This document shows, piece after piece, positions 15,369 through 24,525 of a DNA stretch of 49,450 bases (positions within the stretch are counted from its first letter, which is position 1; every line of letters begins with the position of its first letter). Location: assembly GCA_902541365.1 (NCBI GenBank), contig CACBQK010000007.1:1-49450 (forward strand), read 5' to 3'. Below the pieces are notes generated by a model, which saw nothing but the letters and a program-made list of their open reading frames with translations, did no database searches and was not told where the DNA came from. The translations under genes and the position numbers were made by a program. Source of the DNA: an uncultured SAR86 cluster bacterium (GTDB lineage: Bacteria > Pseudomonadota > Gammaproteobacteria > Magnimaribacterales > D2472).

Positions 15369-17202
15369 AAGCTTTTAAGCCGCATTCTTCGATCATTTCT
15401 TCTCTGGATTGATGCTCAATGAATATATCAGGTATGCCGAAAAGTTTAGACTTAATATTGATGTTATAGTCTGAACAAAACTCTTGAACCGCACTTCCTG
15501 CACCACCAGCTACTGATCCATCCTCAATTGAAACAAATGCTTGTGCTTTAGATAAATATTTTCTAAGAATATCTTCATCAAGAGGTTTCACAAAACGCAT
15601 ATCTATTAGAGTAAGACCTAGAATACTTGCAACTTCTCTTGCTTGATCGAGTAAAGCTCCAAAATTGATGACAATTAAATCTTTTGATCCTTCTTCAATC
15701 AATCTTCCTTTACCTATTTCAACTGGTGAAAGATCATTCTCAACAATAACATTAGGACCAGATCCTCTTGGATATCTTATTGATGCAGGGCCATTATGAA
15801 AAAAGCCAGTTGTCAAAAGCTTTCTAGTTTCATTTTCATCTGATGGAGTCATCACGATCATATTAGGAATGCACCTTAAGTAAACCAGATCATAGTTTCC
15901 CGAATGAGTAGGCCCATCCTCACCAACTAGTCCAGCTCTATCAATAGCAAAAGTGACATCTAGTTTTTGAAGTGCTACATCGTGAATGAGTTGATCATAG
16001 GCTCTTTGAAGGAATGTAGAATAAATTGCTACCACTGGCTTCTTTTTTTCACAGGCTAATCCAGCAGATAAAGTAACAGCATGCTGTTCAGCTATTGCAA
16101 CATCAAAATATCTCTCTGGAAACTCTTTACTAAATTCAACTAATCCTGATCCTTCCCTCATAGCCGGCGTTATTGCAATAAGATCACTGTCTTCTCTAGC
16201 CATGTCTACTACCCAGTTGCTAAATATATCCTGATATTTTGGTTTAGTTTTTCCTGTATTTTTTGAAGTATTAGTTTTAGATATTGCATGATATTTAATT
16301 CTGTCCTCTTCAGCTAAATCATATCCAGCACCTTTTTTTGTAATTATGTGAAGGAACTGCGGCCCCTCAAAATTCTTTAGATTTCCAATTACTTTCAAAA
16401 GTTGATCAATATCATGCCCATCAATTGGCCCAATATAATTTAGTCCAAGCTCCTCAAAAATAGCTCCTGGCGCTACCATTGTTTTCATATGAGTTTCGAC
16501 GGTGCGGGCTAGATGATGAGCAGCAGGGATGTTCTTTAAAAACTTTTTACCATTACTTTTAATCCCTTTATAAAGTTTGGAAGCCCATATTCTTGAGAAG
16601 TAATTATTTAAGCCTCCAACATTCTCAGAGATTGACATGTCATTATCATTTAGAATTATCAGCATATCTGGCTTTATGCCTCCAGCATGTTGCATTGCTT
16701 CGAAAGCCATTCCTGCAGTCATTGCACCGTCTCCAATAACAGCTACTGTTTTTTTCTCTCCCTCATTTAATTTGTTTGCAATAGCCATACCAACTGCTGA
16801 ACTTATAGACGTACTGGAATGTCCAGCACCAAAAACATCATAATCACTTTCATTTCTTGATGGAAAGGGAGATAGGCCATCTTTTGATCTTATTGAGCCT
16901 ATTTGATTCTTACGACCAGTCAATATCTTATGGGGATAGGCTTGGTGACCAACATCCCAGACAATGTTGTCTGATGGAGAATCATAAAGGTAATGTAAAA
17001 CAATTGTTAACTCAACAACACCAAGACCTGCTCCAAGATGCCCACCACTTTTACCAACTGAGTAGAGCAAAAATTCTCTTAACTCATCAGCTAAAATCTT
17101 TAGATCAGGAGGCGAGAGCTCTTTAAGGTCTTCAGGATAATTAATTTTATCAAGTAGCCTAGTTGAAGGAACTTCATTAGGGATTTCACTAAATATTTTC
17201 AT
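15325..17202 (-). CDS. dxs: 1-deoxy-D-xylulose-5-phosphate synthase
   Basis: Dxs condenses pyruvate and glyceraldehyde 3-phosphate with TPP, starting the non-mevalonate isoprenoid pathway. The 625-residue protein shows GKSGGHLGAGLGVVELT (near 52), WDVGHQAYPHKILTGR (near 82), the TPP motif GDGAMTAGMAFEAMQHAG (near 158), ENVGGLNNYFSR, IAEQHAVTLSAGLA (near 369), DRAGLVGEDGPTHSG (near 417) and the C-terminal transketolase-like domain. It shares one base with the upstream ispA gene, so ispA and dxs are co-transcribed. The 3' end overlaps pgpA on the opposite strand by 44 bp. Confidence 0.97.
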   Translation of the reverse strand: MKIFSEIPNEVPSTRLLDKINYPEDLKELSPPDLKILADELREFLLYSVGKSGGHLGAGLGVVELTIVLHYLYDSPSDNIVWDVGHQAYPHKILTGRKNQIGSIRSKDGLSPFPSRNESDYDVFGAGHSSTSISSAVGMAIANKLNEGEKKTVAVIGDGAMTAGMAFEAMQHAGGIKPDMLIILNDNDMSISENVGGLNNYFSRIWASKLYKGIKSNGKKFLKNIPAAHHLARTVETHMKTMVAPGAIFEELGLNYIGPIDGHDIDQLLKVIGNLKNFEGPQFLHIITKKGAGYDLAEEDRIKYHAISKTNTSKNTGKTKPKYQDIFSNWVVDMAREDSDLIAITPAMREGSGLVEFSKEFPERYFDVAIAEQHAVTLSAGLACEKKKPVVAIYSTFLQRAYDQLIHDVALQKLDVTFAIDRAGLVGEDGPTHSGNYDLVYLRCIPNMIVMTPSDENETRKLLTTGFFHNGPASIRYPRGSGPNVIVENDLSPVEIGKGRLIEEGSKDLIVINFGALLDQAREVASILGLTLIDMRFVKPLDEDILRKYLSKAQAFVSIEDGSVAGGAGSAVQEFCSDYNINIKSKLFGIPDIFIEHQSREEMIEECGLKASRIIKEIEELKLVE

Positions 17203-18077
17203 TACATTTTCCGCTGGTAAATATAATCTATTATTTTAAAAATATCTTCATCATTTTCTTTATCAAAAATTTTTTCAGCAATTTCAAGTGATTCAACATG
17301 ATTTTCACTAATTATTTTCAAACATTCTTCTTCATTAAGGATGCTAAGAATATTAATTTTTTTATTCTTTAAATCCGACCCCGTTGGCTTACCAATTTCC
17401 TTTTGACTACCAAATTCATCTAAGTAATCATCAACTGTTTGAAATCCAACCCCAATAGATTTTCCAAGTTTATAAATTAGATCTTTATCTTCAGAGAATC
17501 TTTCATATCCAAGAAAACCTAAAACTAATGATATCTCTATTAACTTTCCTGTTTTTAAATAATGCATTTTCTTAATAAATTCTTCATCTGCTTGCATTGA
17601 TTCAGCAGTTATATCGAGTTCTTGACCAAGAACCATTCCCTTATAACCACATGCATCGGTTAAAAGAGAAATGGCAGAGACTTTTAAATCGCTATCAAGA
17701 TCATCATCATTTGTTATTACTTCAAAAGCCAATGTCTGCAATGCATCTCCTGACAATATGGCTATCGCTTCACCATACTTAATATGATTAGAATCTTTAC
17801 CCCTTCTCATATTGTCGTTATCCATTGATGGCAAATCATCATGAATTAATGAGTAGCTATGAAGTAATTCAATACTTGTAGCTAAATTGATAGCAGATGA
17901 TTTAGTTAGGCAGGTATTTTTTTTACTTGCTGTGATTAGAAGGGCAGATCTAATCATTTTACTTTCGGCAGTTGAGGTATATAACATTGAATCCGAAACT
18001 TTTGATTCAGCCTTTATAAGGCTGTTTATTCTTTCTAGGACTAGTGACCTAGCCTCTGTAAGGATTTCAGGAAACAT
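17202..18077 (-). CDS. ispA: Farnesyl/geranyl diphosphate synthase
   Basis: The 291-residue trans-prenyltransferase has the first aspartate-rich motif IHDDLPSMDNDNMRRG (near residues 78-93) and the second motif TVDDYLDEFGS (near 215), plus the KTGKLIE block (near 172) and GKPTGSDLKNKKI. The spacing DDxxxxD in the first motif is the bacterial IspA type. It builds C15 (possibly C10 or C20) diphosphates from DMAPP and IPP, used for ubiquinone and undecaprenyl carriers; DMAPP is also the MiaA donor. xseB lies 8 bp upstream and dxs overlaps downstream, the classic xseB-ispA-dxs cluster. Confidence 0.95.
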   Translation of the reverse strand: MFPEILTEARSLVLERINSLIKAESKVSDSMLYTSTAESKMIRSALLITASKKNTCLTKSSAINLATSIELLHSYSLIHDDLPSMDNDNMRRGKDSNHIKYGEAIAILSGDALQTLAFEVITNDDDLDSDLKVSAISLLTDACGYKGMVLGQELDITAESMQADEEFIKKMHYLKTGKLIEISLVLGFLGYERFSEDKDLIYKLGKSIGVGFQTVDDYLDEFGSQKEIGKPTGSDLKNKKINILSILNEEECLKIISENHVESLEIAEKIFDKENDEDIFKIIDYIYQRKM

Positions 18078-18085
18078 AATTTAAA

Positions 18086-18301
18086 TTAATCTTCTAAAAG
18101 TTCAGAGTCACCGCTATCTAAGAGCTTCTCAACTTTTAACTCTGCTTCAGATAATTGTTTTTGACACTCCTTAACAAGCATGACTCCTTCTTCAAAGGAT
18201 TTTATTGAATCATCGAGGTCAATGTTACCTTCCTCAAGCTTGGCAACAATCTTTTCAAGCTTCTTTAGCGAGGACTCGAAGTTATTCTTTGAATTATTCA
18301 T
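18086..18301 (-). CDS. xseB: Exodeoxyribonuclease VII small subunit
   Basis: The 71-residue acidic helical protein shows the family pattern FESSLKKLEKIVAKLEEGNIDLDDSIKSFEEG followed by VKECQKQLSEAELKVEKL, which forms the coiled-coil of XseB. The subunit associates with XseA to degrade single-stranded DNA into oligonucleotides. Position directly upstream of ispA and dxs is the usual gammaproteobacterial arrangement. xseA is not in this window. Confidence 0.93.
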   Translation of the reverse strand: MNNSKNNFESSLKKLEKIVAKLEEGNIDLDDSIKSFEEGVMLVKECQKQLSEAELKVEKLLDSGDSELLED

Positions 18302-18323
18302 ACCATATTGTAACTAAAAATTA

Positions 18324-21300
18324 TTATTGTGGGTTAATTTGAAGCTGCTCCCTTTTTTCTAAAAATTTTTTTATCTTTGGAGGGATTGATAATGCTGCAG
18401 GAGTAAATATTAAAGTAAGCAAAGTACTAAAACTCAGACCAAAAACAATTGATTGGGCAAGATTCGACCACCAGTCGACAACTCTACTTCCAACTGAAAT
18501 ATCTCTTCCAATAATGTCTACACTTAAACCAAGAGCTAGTGGAAGAAGTCCAAGAATTGTTGTGGTTGTGGTTAGAAGGATAGGTCTCAATCTTTGCATG
18601 CATGCTATTTTGATAATCTTAGTAATTTCTTCATGAGGCATATCACTTTTAAGTCTGTTGTATGTATCAATTAAAACAATATTGTTATTAACAACGATAC
18701 CTGCAAGAGTAACTATTGAAATTCCAGTCATTGTTGAGCTGAACGGCTTATTAGTAATTAGAAGTCCTAATAGAACTCCAACAAAAGACATAACAACGGC
18801 AGACAAGATTAAGAGAGACTGATAGAAGCTATTAAACTGAGTAAGTAACATCAATAGCATTACAAAAATTGCTGTACCTCCAGCAACTCCTAAAAATTCA
18901 TTAACTTCTTCAGTTTCTTCAGCTTGACCCTGAAAGCCATATTTTATATCGCCACCAAAATCCTGGACAGAAAGCCAACTATCAAGTTCTTCCACTTTGT
19001 CATTGACTAGAACTCCTGGAGCATTTGAGGCATAAATTTCATGATAAAAATATCCATTTCTTCGAGAAACATTCTCTTTGTATTGTTGAGGCTTCAGAGA
19101 GATAAAACTACTTACGGGAACTAATCCATTTGGTGTTTGCACCTTAAGATTATTTATTCCAGTTATTGTTCTATCCTGAGGCTGGAATCTTGCTCTTATT
19201 TCAATTGCATCTTTTGAGTCATCTGGAGTGAATTCCCCAACCTTAAATCCTGAAGTGAGCATCTGAACAAGCGCACCTACATTAAAAACACTTACCCCCA
19301 ACTGAGCAGCTTTTTGATTATCAACTTCAACACTCCACTCTACAGCTGGATAAGCCCTAGATGAAAAAATATTAGTTATGCCATTTACTTCAGAGCGCAT
19401 ATGATTCTCAATTTCTTTAGCAGCATAAGTAACACTTTCTTCAGTATCTCCATAAATACCCAGCATTATTGGAGCACCAAATTGAGGGCCTCCCATATCA
19501 GGCTCAGCCTCAACAACAACACCAGGAATATCTTGCGTTACTTTGGTAATTAGACCGATTGATTCGAGCCCGCTAATTTCCCTTTCTGATGGTGGAACAA
19601 CCTCAACAAAACCACTTCCAATCTTATCGCTTCCAGAGTCAAACCAATCTGCACCAGCTTTTAAATAAATACTCTTTAATTCAACAATTTCTAATAATCT
19701 TTCTTCAATGGATTCAATAATTTCTTTTTTCTCAAGAGCAGAAAAATTACCTCTTCCACGAATAGATATTTTTGCCTCAAGCGGATCAATAGTTGCAAAG
19801 TATTCAGTTCCTTTTCCATAAAAGTTATATGTTGTAACAATGAGCGCAATAACTGAAATACAGGCAACCATAGTCTCTATTGGATTTTTAATAAAGAACT
19901 TTATTTTCTTTGAGTAGAACTCTGAAATCGTATCAAAAACAATTTGACCAGTTTTATCTACTGAATCTTTTGAGCTTAATACTGATTTTTGCTGACCAAA
20001 GTATGTCCCAATTACTGGAGTAATTATCATTGCATAGAAAAATGAAGCACAAAGTACAAAGAAAACTGTCATTGGGAGATATTTCATAAATTGTCCAGTG
20101 TATCCAGGCCAGAATATTAACGGAATAAATGCAGCTAAAGTTGTGCCAGTTGAGGCAAGAATTGGATAAAACATTCTTTTGGCACCCAGTCTATAGGCTT
20201 CAAATCTTGATAAGCCCTCACTAATTTTTCTATCAGCATATTCTGTAACCACTATTGAGCCATCAATAAGCATCCCCATTGACAACAACAAACCAAACAT
20301 CACCAAGAAATTTAATTCATAGCCCATACTAACTAGGACTATAAAGGTGAATAAAAAGCAAAATGGAATAGATAGACCAACCAGTAGCCCAACTCTTAAC
20401 CCCATTGAAGCTACAACCACAATCATAATTAAAATGATTGCACCCAAAATATTCCCTTCAAGCTCTGAAACCATTTGCTCAGTAATAACAGTTTCATCAT
20501 CTGTAATCAGAATATCCAAGTTTGGCGGAAGGCTTTTTTTAAGATCTTCTAGGACGCCAGTAATAGAACTTTTTGTATCAAGAGCATTTGCTCCATCTCT
20601 GAGGAATATGTCTAATGCAACAGTATCTTTTCCATTGATTCGAGCATACTCATTGAAATCTTTAAATGTTCTTTTTACAGTAGCAATGTCTCCAAAGGTT
20701 ACAACCGCATCTTTTGTAACCTTAACCGGAATACTATAAACATCTCTTGGTGTTTCCAGAACGCTTGGTACTTCAACATTAAAACTTCCCAGACCTGTGT
20801 CCTGTCTTCCCCCCGGGATAACAATATTATTGTTACTTATAGAATTATAAAGATCATCAAGAGTTACCCCATAGGCTTCCATCTTGGATTTATCAATCAC
20901 TCCTTCTAAAACTTCATCTGGTGCTGCAACAAGATTTGCTTCATAAATCCCATCAATTGATTCAAGCATATCTTTCATTTCTTCAGCAAAGTAGATTTTT
21001 TGTCTGAGCGAGCCATCTCCTTGGAGACTTATCGTCATTGCTGGGAAACTTCTTTCTGAATATTCCTGTATTTGAGGATCCTCAGCACCTAAAGGAAGTT
21101 CTGATTTAACTTCTTCTATCGCCTGTTGAATATCGATTATAGCCTCATTCATATCCTGTTGGATTTCAAATTCAACTATCATTCTAGTTATACCAAGAGT
21201 GCTATATGAGCTTATATTTTTAACACCTTGAACACTTCGTAAATTATTCTCAAGCGGTCTAGCAATCAAGCGCGAGCCATCTTCTGGAGAAGCTCCCTCA

Positions 21301-21455
21301 AGAAAAACTGAGACACTTATAAATGGAAGCTGAATATTTGGGCTTGATGAAACTTGTATTTCTTGCCTAGCATATGATCCAGCCAAAAGGACAAGAACGG
21401 CAATTACGATAGTGGTTTTAGCTTTTGAAAGAGCAAAGTCTATAATACCGGTCAT
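18324..21455 (-). CDS. RND superfamily efflux permease (AcrB/HAE1-like)
   Basis: At 1043 residues with two sets of transmembrane segments and two large periplasmic loops, this is a complete RND permease. The start IIDFALSKAKTTIVIAVLVLLAG is the first membrane helix. The TM4 proton-relay region reads MGMLIDGSIVVTEYADR, so the usual Asp-Asp pair is Asp-Gly. The TM10 region reads LAGIVVNNNIVLIDTYNR, so the relay lysine is asparagine. Similar variants occur in other HAE1-like pumps, so activity is not excluded. It exports hydrophobic or amphiphilic compounds, substrate unknown. The adaptor gene is 1 bp upstream; no TolC-type outer membrane gene adjoins. Confidence 0.92.
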   Translation of the reverse strand: MTGIIDFALSKAKTTIVIAVLVLLAGSYARQEIQVSSSPNIQLPFISVSVFLEGASPEDGSRLIARPLENNLRSVQGVKNISSYSTLGITRMIVEFEIQQDMNEAIIDIQQAIEEVKSELPLGAEDPQIQEYSERSFPAMTISLQGDGSLRQKIYFAEEMKDMLESIDGIYEANLVAAPDEVLEGVIDKSKMEAYGVTLDDLYNSISNNNIVIPGGRQDTGLGSFNVEVPSVLETPRDVYSIPVKVTKDAVVTFGDIATVKRTFKDFNEYARINGKDTVALDIFLRDGANALDTKSSITGVLEDLKKSLPPNLDILITDDETVITEQMVSELEGNILGAIILIMIVVVASMGLRVGLLVGLSIPFCFLFTFIVLVSMGYELNFLVMFGLLLSMGMLIDGSIVVTEYADRKISEGLSRFEAYRLGAKRMFYPILASTGTTLAAFIPLIFWPGYTGQFMKYLPMTVFFVLCASFFYAMIITPVIGTYFGQQKSVLSSKDSVDKTGQIVFDTISEFYSKKIKFFIKNPIETMVACISVIALIVTTYNFYGKGTEYFATIDPLEAKISIRGRGNFSALEKKEIIESIEERLLEIVELKSIYLKAGADWFDSGSDKIGSGFVEVVPPSEREISGLESIGLITKVTQDIPGVVVEAEPDMGGPQFGAPIMLGIYGDTEESVTYAAKEIENHMRSEVNGITNIFSSRAYPAVEWSVEVDNQKAAQLGVSVFNVGALVQMLTSGFKVGEFTPDDSKDAIEIRARFQPQDRTITGINNLKVQTPNGLVPVSSFISLKPQQYKENVSRRNGYFYHEIYASNAPGVLVNDKVEELDSWLSVQDFGGDIKYGFQGQAEETEEVNEFLGVAGGTAIFVMLLMLLTQFNSFYQSLLILSAVVMSFVGVLLGLLITNKPFSSTMTGISIVTLAGIVVNNNIVLIDTYNRLKSDMPHEEITKIIKIACMQRLRPILLTTTTTILGLLPLALGLSVDIIGRDISVGSRVVDWWSNLAQSIVFGLSFSTLLTLIFTPAALSIPPKIKKFLEKREQLQINPQ

Positions 21456-21456
21456 G

Positions 21457-22332
21457 CTAATTTGATTTGCTATCTAATATCATTTGACCGTCTTCAACAA
21501 ATCCATGCCCTTTAACAACCAAATCAACTGTTCCAGGAATACCAGAAATCCATAATCCCTCTTCAAGATCTTCAACAATATATATTGGAACAAACCTAAT
21601 AATATTTTCAGAATCTAGAACTTTTACTCCGATATTTCCTGAATCGTCAAGATCAAGAATCGATGGTGAAATCTTATGAGACAAAATTGCATCAGTTTGT
21701 ATAGTAATTGTAGAGGTAACTCCATCTTTTATAGCCCCCAAAGGATTACTAATCTCGCTCTCAACCCTGAATGTTTTTGTTTGAGGTGAAGCACTTTTAG
21801 AGACGAATGAGAGTTTTCCCTCAATTTTTTCCCCTGTAATCAATTCGATTAAGACTTTTTGGCCAACTTTTACATCGGCGATCCTTATTTCTGGGATTTC
21901 GGCAATAAACTTAATTGGATCTAAATCAATGATAGTTGCACAAACTTGACCTCTATCAAGAAAATTTCCAGGCTTTACTATAGATTCGATATAGCCACTA
22001 AAAGGAGATTTAACTTCAGTTCTATTAAGTTCAACAATGCCCAGTTTACAAAGAAGAGAATCCTTTTTTACAAAATCTCCTTCCTTTGCTCCAATCTCTA
22101 CAACTTCTCCAGTTGTTTTTGCTTTTACAGCAACTCTTCTTTCGGAGTTACTTGTAGCTTTGAGTTTAATTGATGGACTAAACATGGTGGGAGTGCTTTT
22201 TCTTATTTCTATGGAAGCAGCATTATTATCTTCTACAAGAGTTGGCCCTTTTTCTTCTACAAATATTCCCGAAAGCATCCAGAAGATGATCGGGATGATT
22301 ATGTATAGGGAAATTCTAACGTTTTGATTCAT
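21457..22332 (-). CDS. RND efflux periplasmic adaptor lacking the alpha-helical hairpin
   Basis: The 291-residue protein starts with one hydrophobic anchor (residues 6-24). A lipoyl-like first half (about 68-98, with EVVEIGAKEGDFVKKDSLL) is followed almost immediately by the second half (TEVKSPFSGYIESIVKPGNFLDRGQ, 105-129). A beta-barrel domain then runs from IKFIAEIPEI to about 215, and a membrane-proximal domain follows. In typical adaptors some 60-100 residues of helical hairpin sit between the lipoyl halves; here only about six residues do. The permease follows after 1 bp, so the pair is an operon. Without a hairpin, contact with a TolC-like channel must differ or be absent. Confidence 0.88.
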   Translation of the reverse strand: MNQNVRISLYIIIPIIFWMLSGIFVEEKGPTLVEDNNAASIEIRKSTPTMFSPSIKLKATSNSERRVAVKAKTTGEVVEIGAKEGDFVKKDSLLCKLGIVELNRTEVKSPFSGYIESIVKPGNFLDRGQVCATIIDLDPIKFIAEIPEIRIADVKVGQKVLIELITGEKIEGKLSFVSKSASPQTKTFRVESEISNPLGAIKDGVTSTITIQTDAILSHKISPSILDLDDSGNIGVKVLDSENIIRFVPIYIVEDLEEGLWISGIPGTVDLVVKGHGFVEDGQMILDSKSN

Positions 22333-22358
22333 AAATTTACTTCTTCACACCTTGTGGT

Positions 22359-22781
22359 CTAGATTTGGTGTTTTTTTCTCAGTTTTTCAAGAGTATCGAG
22401 ATCAAATCTATCAAAATCCTCATCCGAATAATCATTTAGTTCCTGAAAATCTGATAGCTTTGCTTCTTCACAACATTTTATGAAGTCAGATAATGTTGGT
22501 AAAAAGTCATTCTTGGCCACAACTTTAAGTATTGCGTCCTTGATATGGTGATTTTCAAATCTTTTTAGACTCATAGCCCAAAGCTTTTTGCCTTCTTTTA
22601 GCCTCTCATCATCACCAAAGACTTTATAGAACTGATAATGATAGGACATTTCAAGTTTCAGGAATAAATCATCAATAAGATTTATGAAATCTTGATCAAG
22701 CTTTTTTTTACTCGATTTCTTCTGCCCAAGACTGGTCACTTTTTCTTTCTTTGAATGTTTTGGTGAATTTTCCTGGCTCAT
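22359..22781 (-). CDS. Phage lambda P-like putative replicative helicase loader
   Basis: This 140-residue protein (ATG 22781; a TTG at 22802 would add seven residues) has a lysine- and serine-rich start, then a helical domain from residue 28. Its pattern LWAMSLKRF...IKDAILKVVAKNDFLPTLSDFIKCCEEA resembles the C-terminal part of lambda P and related phage or chromosomal proteins (W-x-L-F...I..GL......FPPSPGEF...C). Lambda P delivers DnaB helicase to origins. That assignment is from pattern memory and is tentative. The gene overlaps the preceding DnaT-like gene by 74 bp in another frame, so the two products are probably made together and may act together. Confidence 0.55.
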   Translation of the reverse strand: MSQENSPKHSKKEKVTSLGQKKSSKKKLDQDFINLIDDLFLKLEMSYHYQFYKVFGDDERLKEGKKLWAMSLKRFENHHIKDAILKVVAKNDFLPTLSDFIKCCEEAKLSDFQELNDYSDEDFDRFDLDTLEKLRKKHQI

Positions 22782-23472
22782 TTTTACTATTATAACTCCC
22801 AATCTCTTTTCTTTTCACAAAATCAACAAATTTAACGTTCCATGTTTTTAATGCAGCTCCATTATCCTTCCAAAAAAGAATAAATTCACTCAGGTAGCTC
22901 AGAGCAGTATCTTTTTTAATTTCTGATAACTCAAGGATATCAAGAGCTGAACTACTTGGTATCCAATCGTCAGCCATAGTATGAGGCATGCCTTTATTTT
23001 TTGAATTGAATTGCACCCATTCTTTTCTTATGTAGTTTATAAAAACAGAGTTCCAATTATCTTTTTGTACCCTCTTTTCTTTCCAATAAATCCTGAATTC
23101 TTTAAGCTTTAAAGAAGCAAAATCTAAGTCAATTCCACCAAGCTCAAGAACCTCAATAGCCTCTCTTGAAGGCTCCCAGTCAGAATCTAATATATTTGAT
23201 TTATCTGATTTGGATCTTTGCGGCAACTTTAGCTTATCCTTACTGTATTTATTAGACTTAATTTTAATCAATCCGAGGCTGGCAATCTTTTCAATGCTGC
23301 TAACTATTTTTCTCTCTTCCATAAAAGAGAATTTCTCTAAAATAATTTCTGCAATATCTTCTATCGAACTTGATGAAATCTTATTGTCTTCAATGAATTT
23401 AAGAATAACTGCAGCTTCTACACCAATTGTATCAGCAACATCTTTTGAAAAAGAAAGATTATCTGACTCCAC
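22708..23472 (-). CDS. Protein with two tandem DnaT-like domains (putative primosomal/helicase-loading protein)
   Basis: The 254-residue protein starts with GTG directly after the DAHP synthase stop. Residues 1-75 look like a winged-helix-type helical region. Residues 97-152 (DSDWEPSREAIEVLE...FRIYWKEKRVQKDNWNSVFINYIRKEW) match the C-terminal DNA-binding domain of DnaT. Residues 168-221 (ADDWIPSSSALDILE...FILFWKDNGAALKTWNVKFVDFVKR) repeat the same pattern, so the domain is duplicated. DnaT helps load DnaB with DnaC during replication restart in enterobacteria. A lambda P-like gene follows by overlap, supporting a replication role. No close full-length homologue comes to mind. Confidence 0.7.
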   Translation of the reverse strand: MESDNLSFSKDVADTIGVEAAVILKFIEDNKISSSSIEDIAEIILEKFSFMEERKIVSSIEKIASLGLIKIKSNKYSKDKLKLPQRSKSDKSNILDSDWEPSREAIEVLELGGIDLDFASLKLKEFRIYWKEKRVQKDNWNSVFINYIRKEWVQFNSKNKGMPHTMADDWIPSSSALDILELSEIKKDTALSYLSEFILFWKDNGAALKTWNVKFVDFVKRKEIGSYNSKNEPGKFTKTFKERKSDQSWAEEIE

Positions 23473-24525
23473 CTAGCTCTTTGATCTCCTTGCTTGAACA
23501 GCCGAGGAGAGCTCTGAAAGACATTGTTTTGTATCTTCGAAGTGAATGCATGCATCTGTAACACTTTGTCCATATTCCAAATCTTCACCAATCTTCTGAT
23601 TACCTTCTCGTAAGTGACTTTCTATCATTACTCCTCTAATTTCATTCATACCATCAGATATTTGCTTAGATACAACTCCGATATTCTCAAGCTGTCTTTT
23701 AAAGACTTTTTGACTATTACCATGGCTCACATCAATCATGATTGAGTCATTTGCTTTCGCTTCATTGAGCGCATCAATAGTTTCTCTTATATCATCTGGA
23801 TAAAGGTTTGGTTTGGTTCCACCTCTGAGAATGATATGTGTATCTGAGTTTCCAGATGTCTTATATATAGAAACCATTCCTTCTTTAGTATTAGAAAAAA
23901 ATACATGTGAATGATTTGAAGCTTTCATACCATAAATAGCTGGATTTAAATCGCCCGTCGTTCCATTTTTAAAGCCGATTGGACATGAAAGTCCTGATGC
24001 CAACTCTCGATGAATCTGACTTTCAGCAGTTCTTGCTCCAATGGCACCCCATGAAATAAGATCAGCGACAAACTGAGGAGAAATCGGATCAAGAAACTCT
24101 GTGCCAACAGGAAGTCCAAGCTGAGAAATCTTATGAAGTATAGATCTTGCAAGAAAAAGCCCTTTATTTGCATCAAAAGTATTATCCATATCTGGGTCAT
24201 TAATAAGACCTTTCCAGCCAATGCTTGTTCTTGGTTTTTCAAAATAGACTCTCATAATCAAAAGAATATCTTCTTCATATTTTTTCTTTTCATCAATTAA
24301 AAGTTTTGCATATTCTTCAGCCGAATCCGGATCATGAATTGAGCAGGGACCAACTACAGCTATTAATCTGTCGTCTTTACCATGCAGTATTTGACTTACC
24401 TCATTTCTAGTTCCATATACTAGTTTAGATATCTCATCAGTTAGAGGATATTTTGAGATCACATCATTAGGAGTAACTAAATCTACTTTGTCAATTATTC
24501 GGGTATTGTCAGTTGAGTAATTCAT
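23473..24525 (-). CDS. aroG: 3-deoxy-7-phosphoheptulonate (DAHP) synthase, class I
   Basis: The 350-residue protein contains VVGPCSIHDP (near residue 56), MRVYFEKPRTSIGWKGLINDP (near 91-111), GARTAESQIHRELASGLSCPIGFKNGT (near 165-191), IMIDVSHGNSQK (near 257) and the C-terminal SVTDACIHFEDT. All are features of the AroF/AroG/AroH type, length 350. It condenses PEP and erythrose 4-phosphate, the entry to aromatic synthesis; aroA, pheA and tyrA are in this window at 36850-40066. The feedback specificity (Phe, Tyr or Trp) cannot be decided, so the symbol is provisional. It heads a three-gene minus-strand run into the replication-related genes. Confidence 0.93.
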   Translation of the reverse strand: MNYSTDNTRIIDKVDLVTPNDVISKYPLTDEISKLVYGTRNEVSQILHGKDDRLIAVVGPCSIHDPDSAEEYAKLLIDEKKKYEEDILLIMRVYFEKPRTSIGWKGLINDPDMDNTFDANKGLFLARSILHKISQLGLPVGTEFLDPISPQFVADLISWGAIGARTAESQIHRELASGLSCPIGFKNGTTGDLNPAIYGMKASNHSHVFFSNTKEGMVSIYKTSGNSDTHIILRGGTKPNLYPDDIRETIDALNEAKANDSIMIDVSHGNSQKVFKRQLENIGVVSKQISDGMNEIRGVMIESHLREGNQKIGEDLEYGQSVTDACIHFEDTKQCLSELSSAVQARRSKS

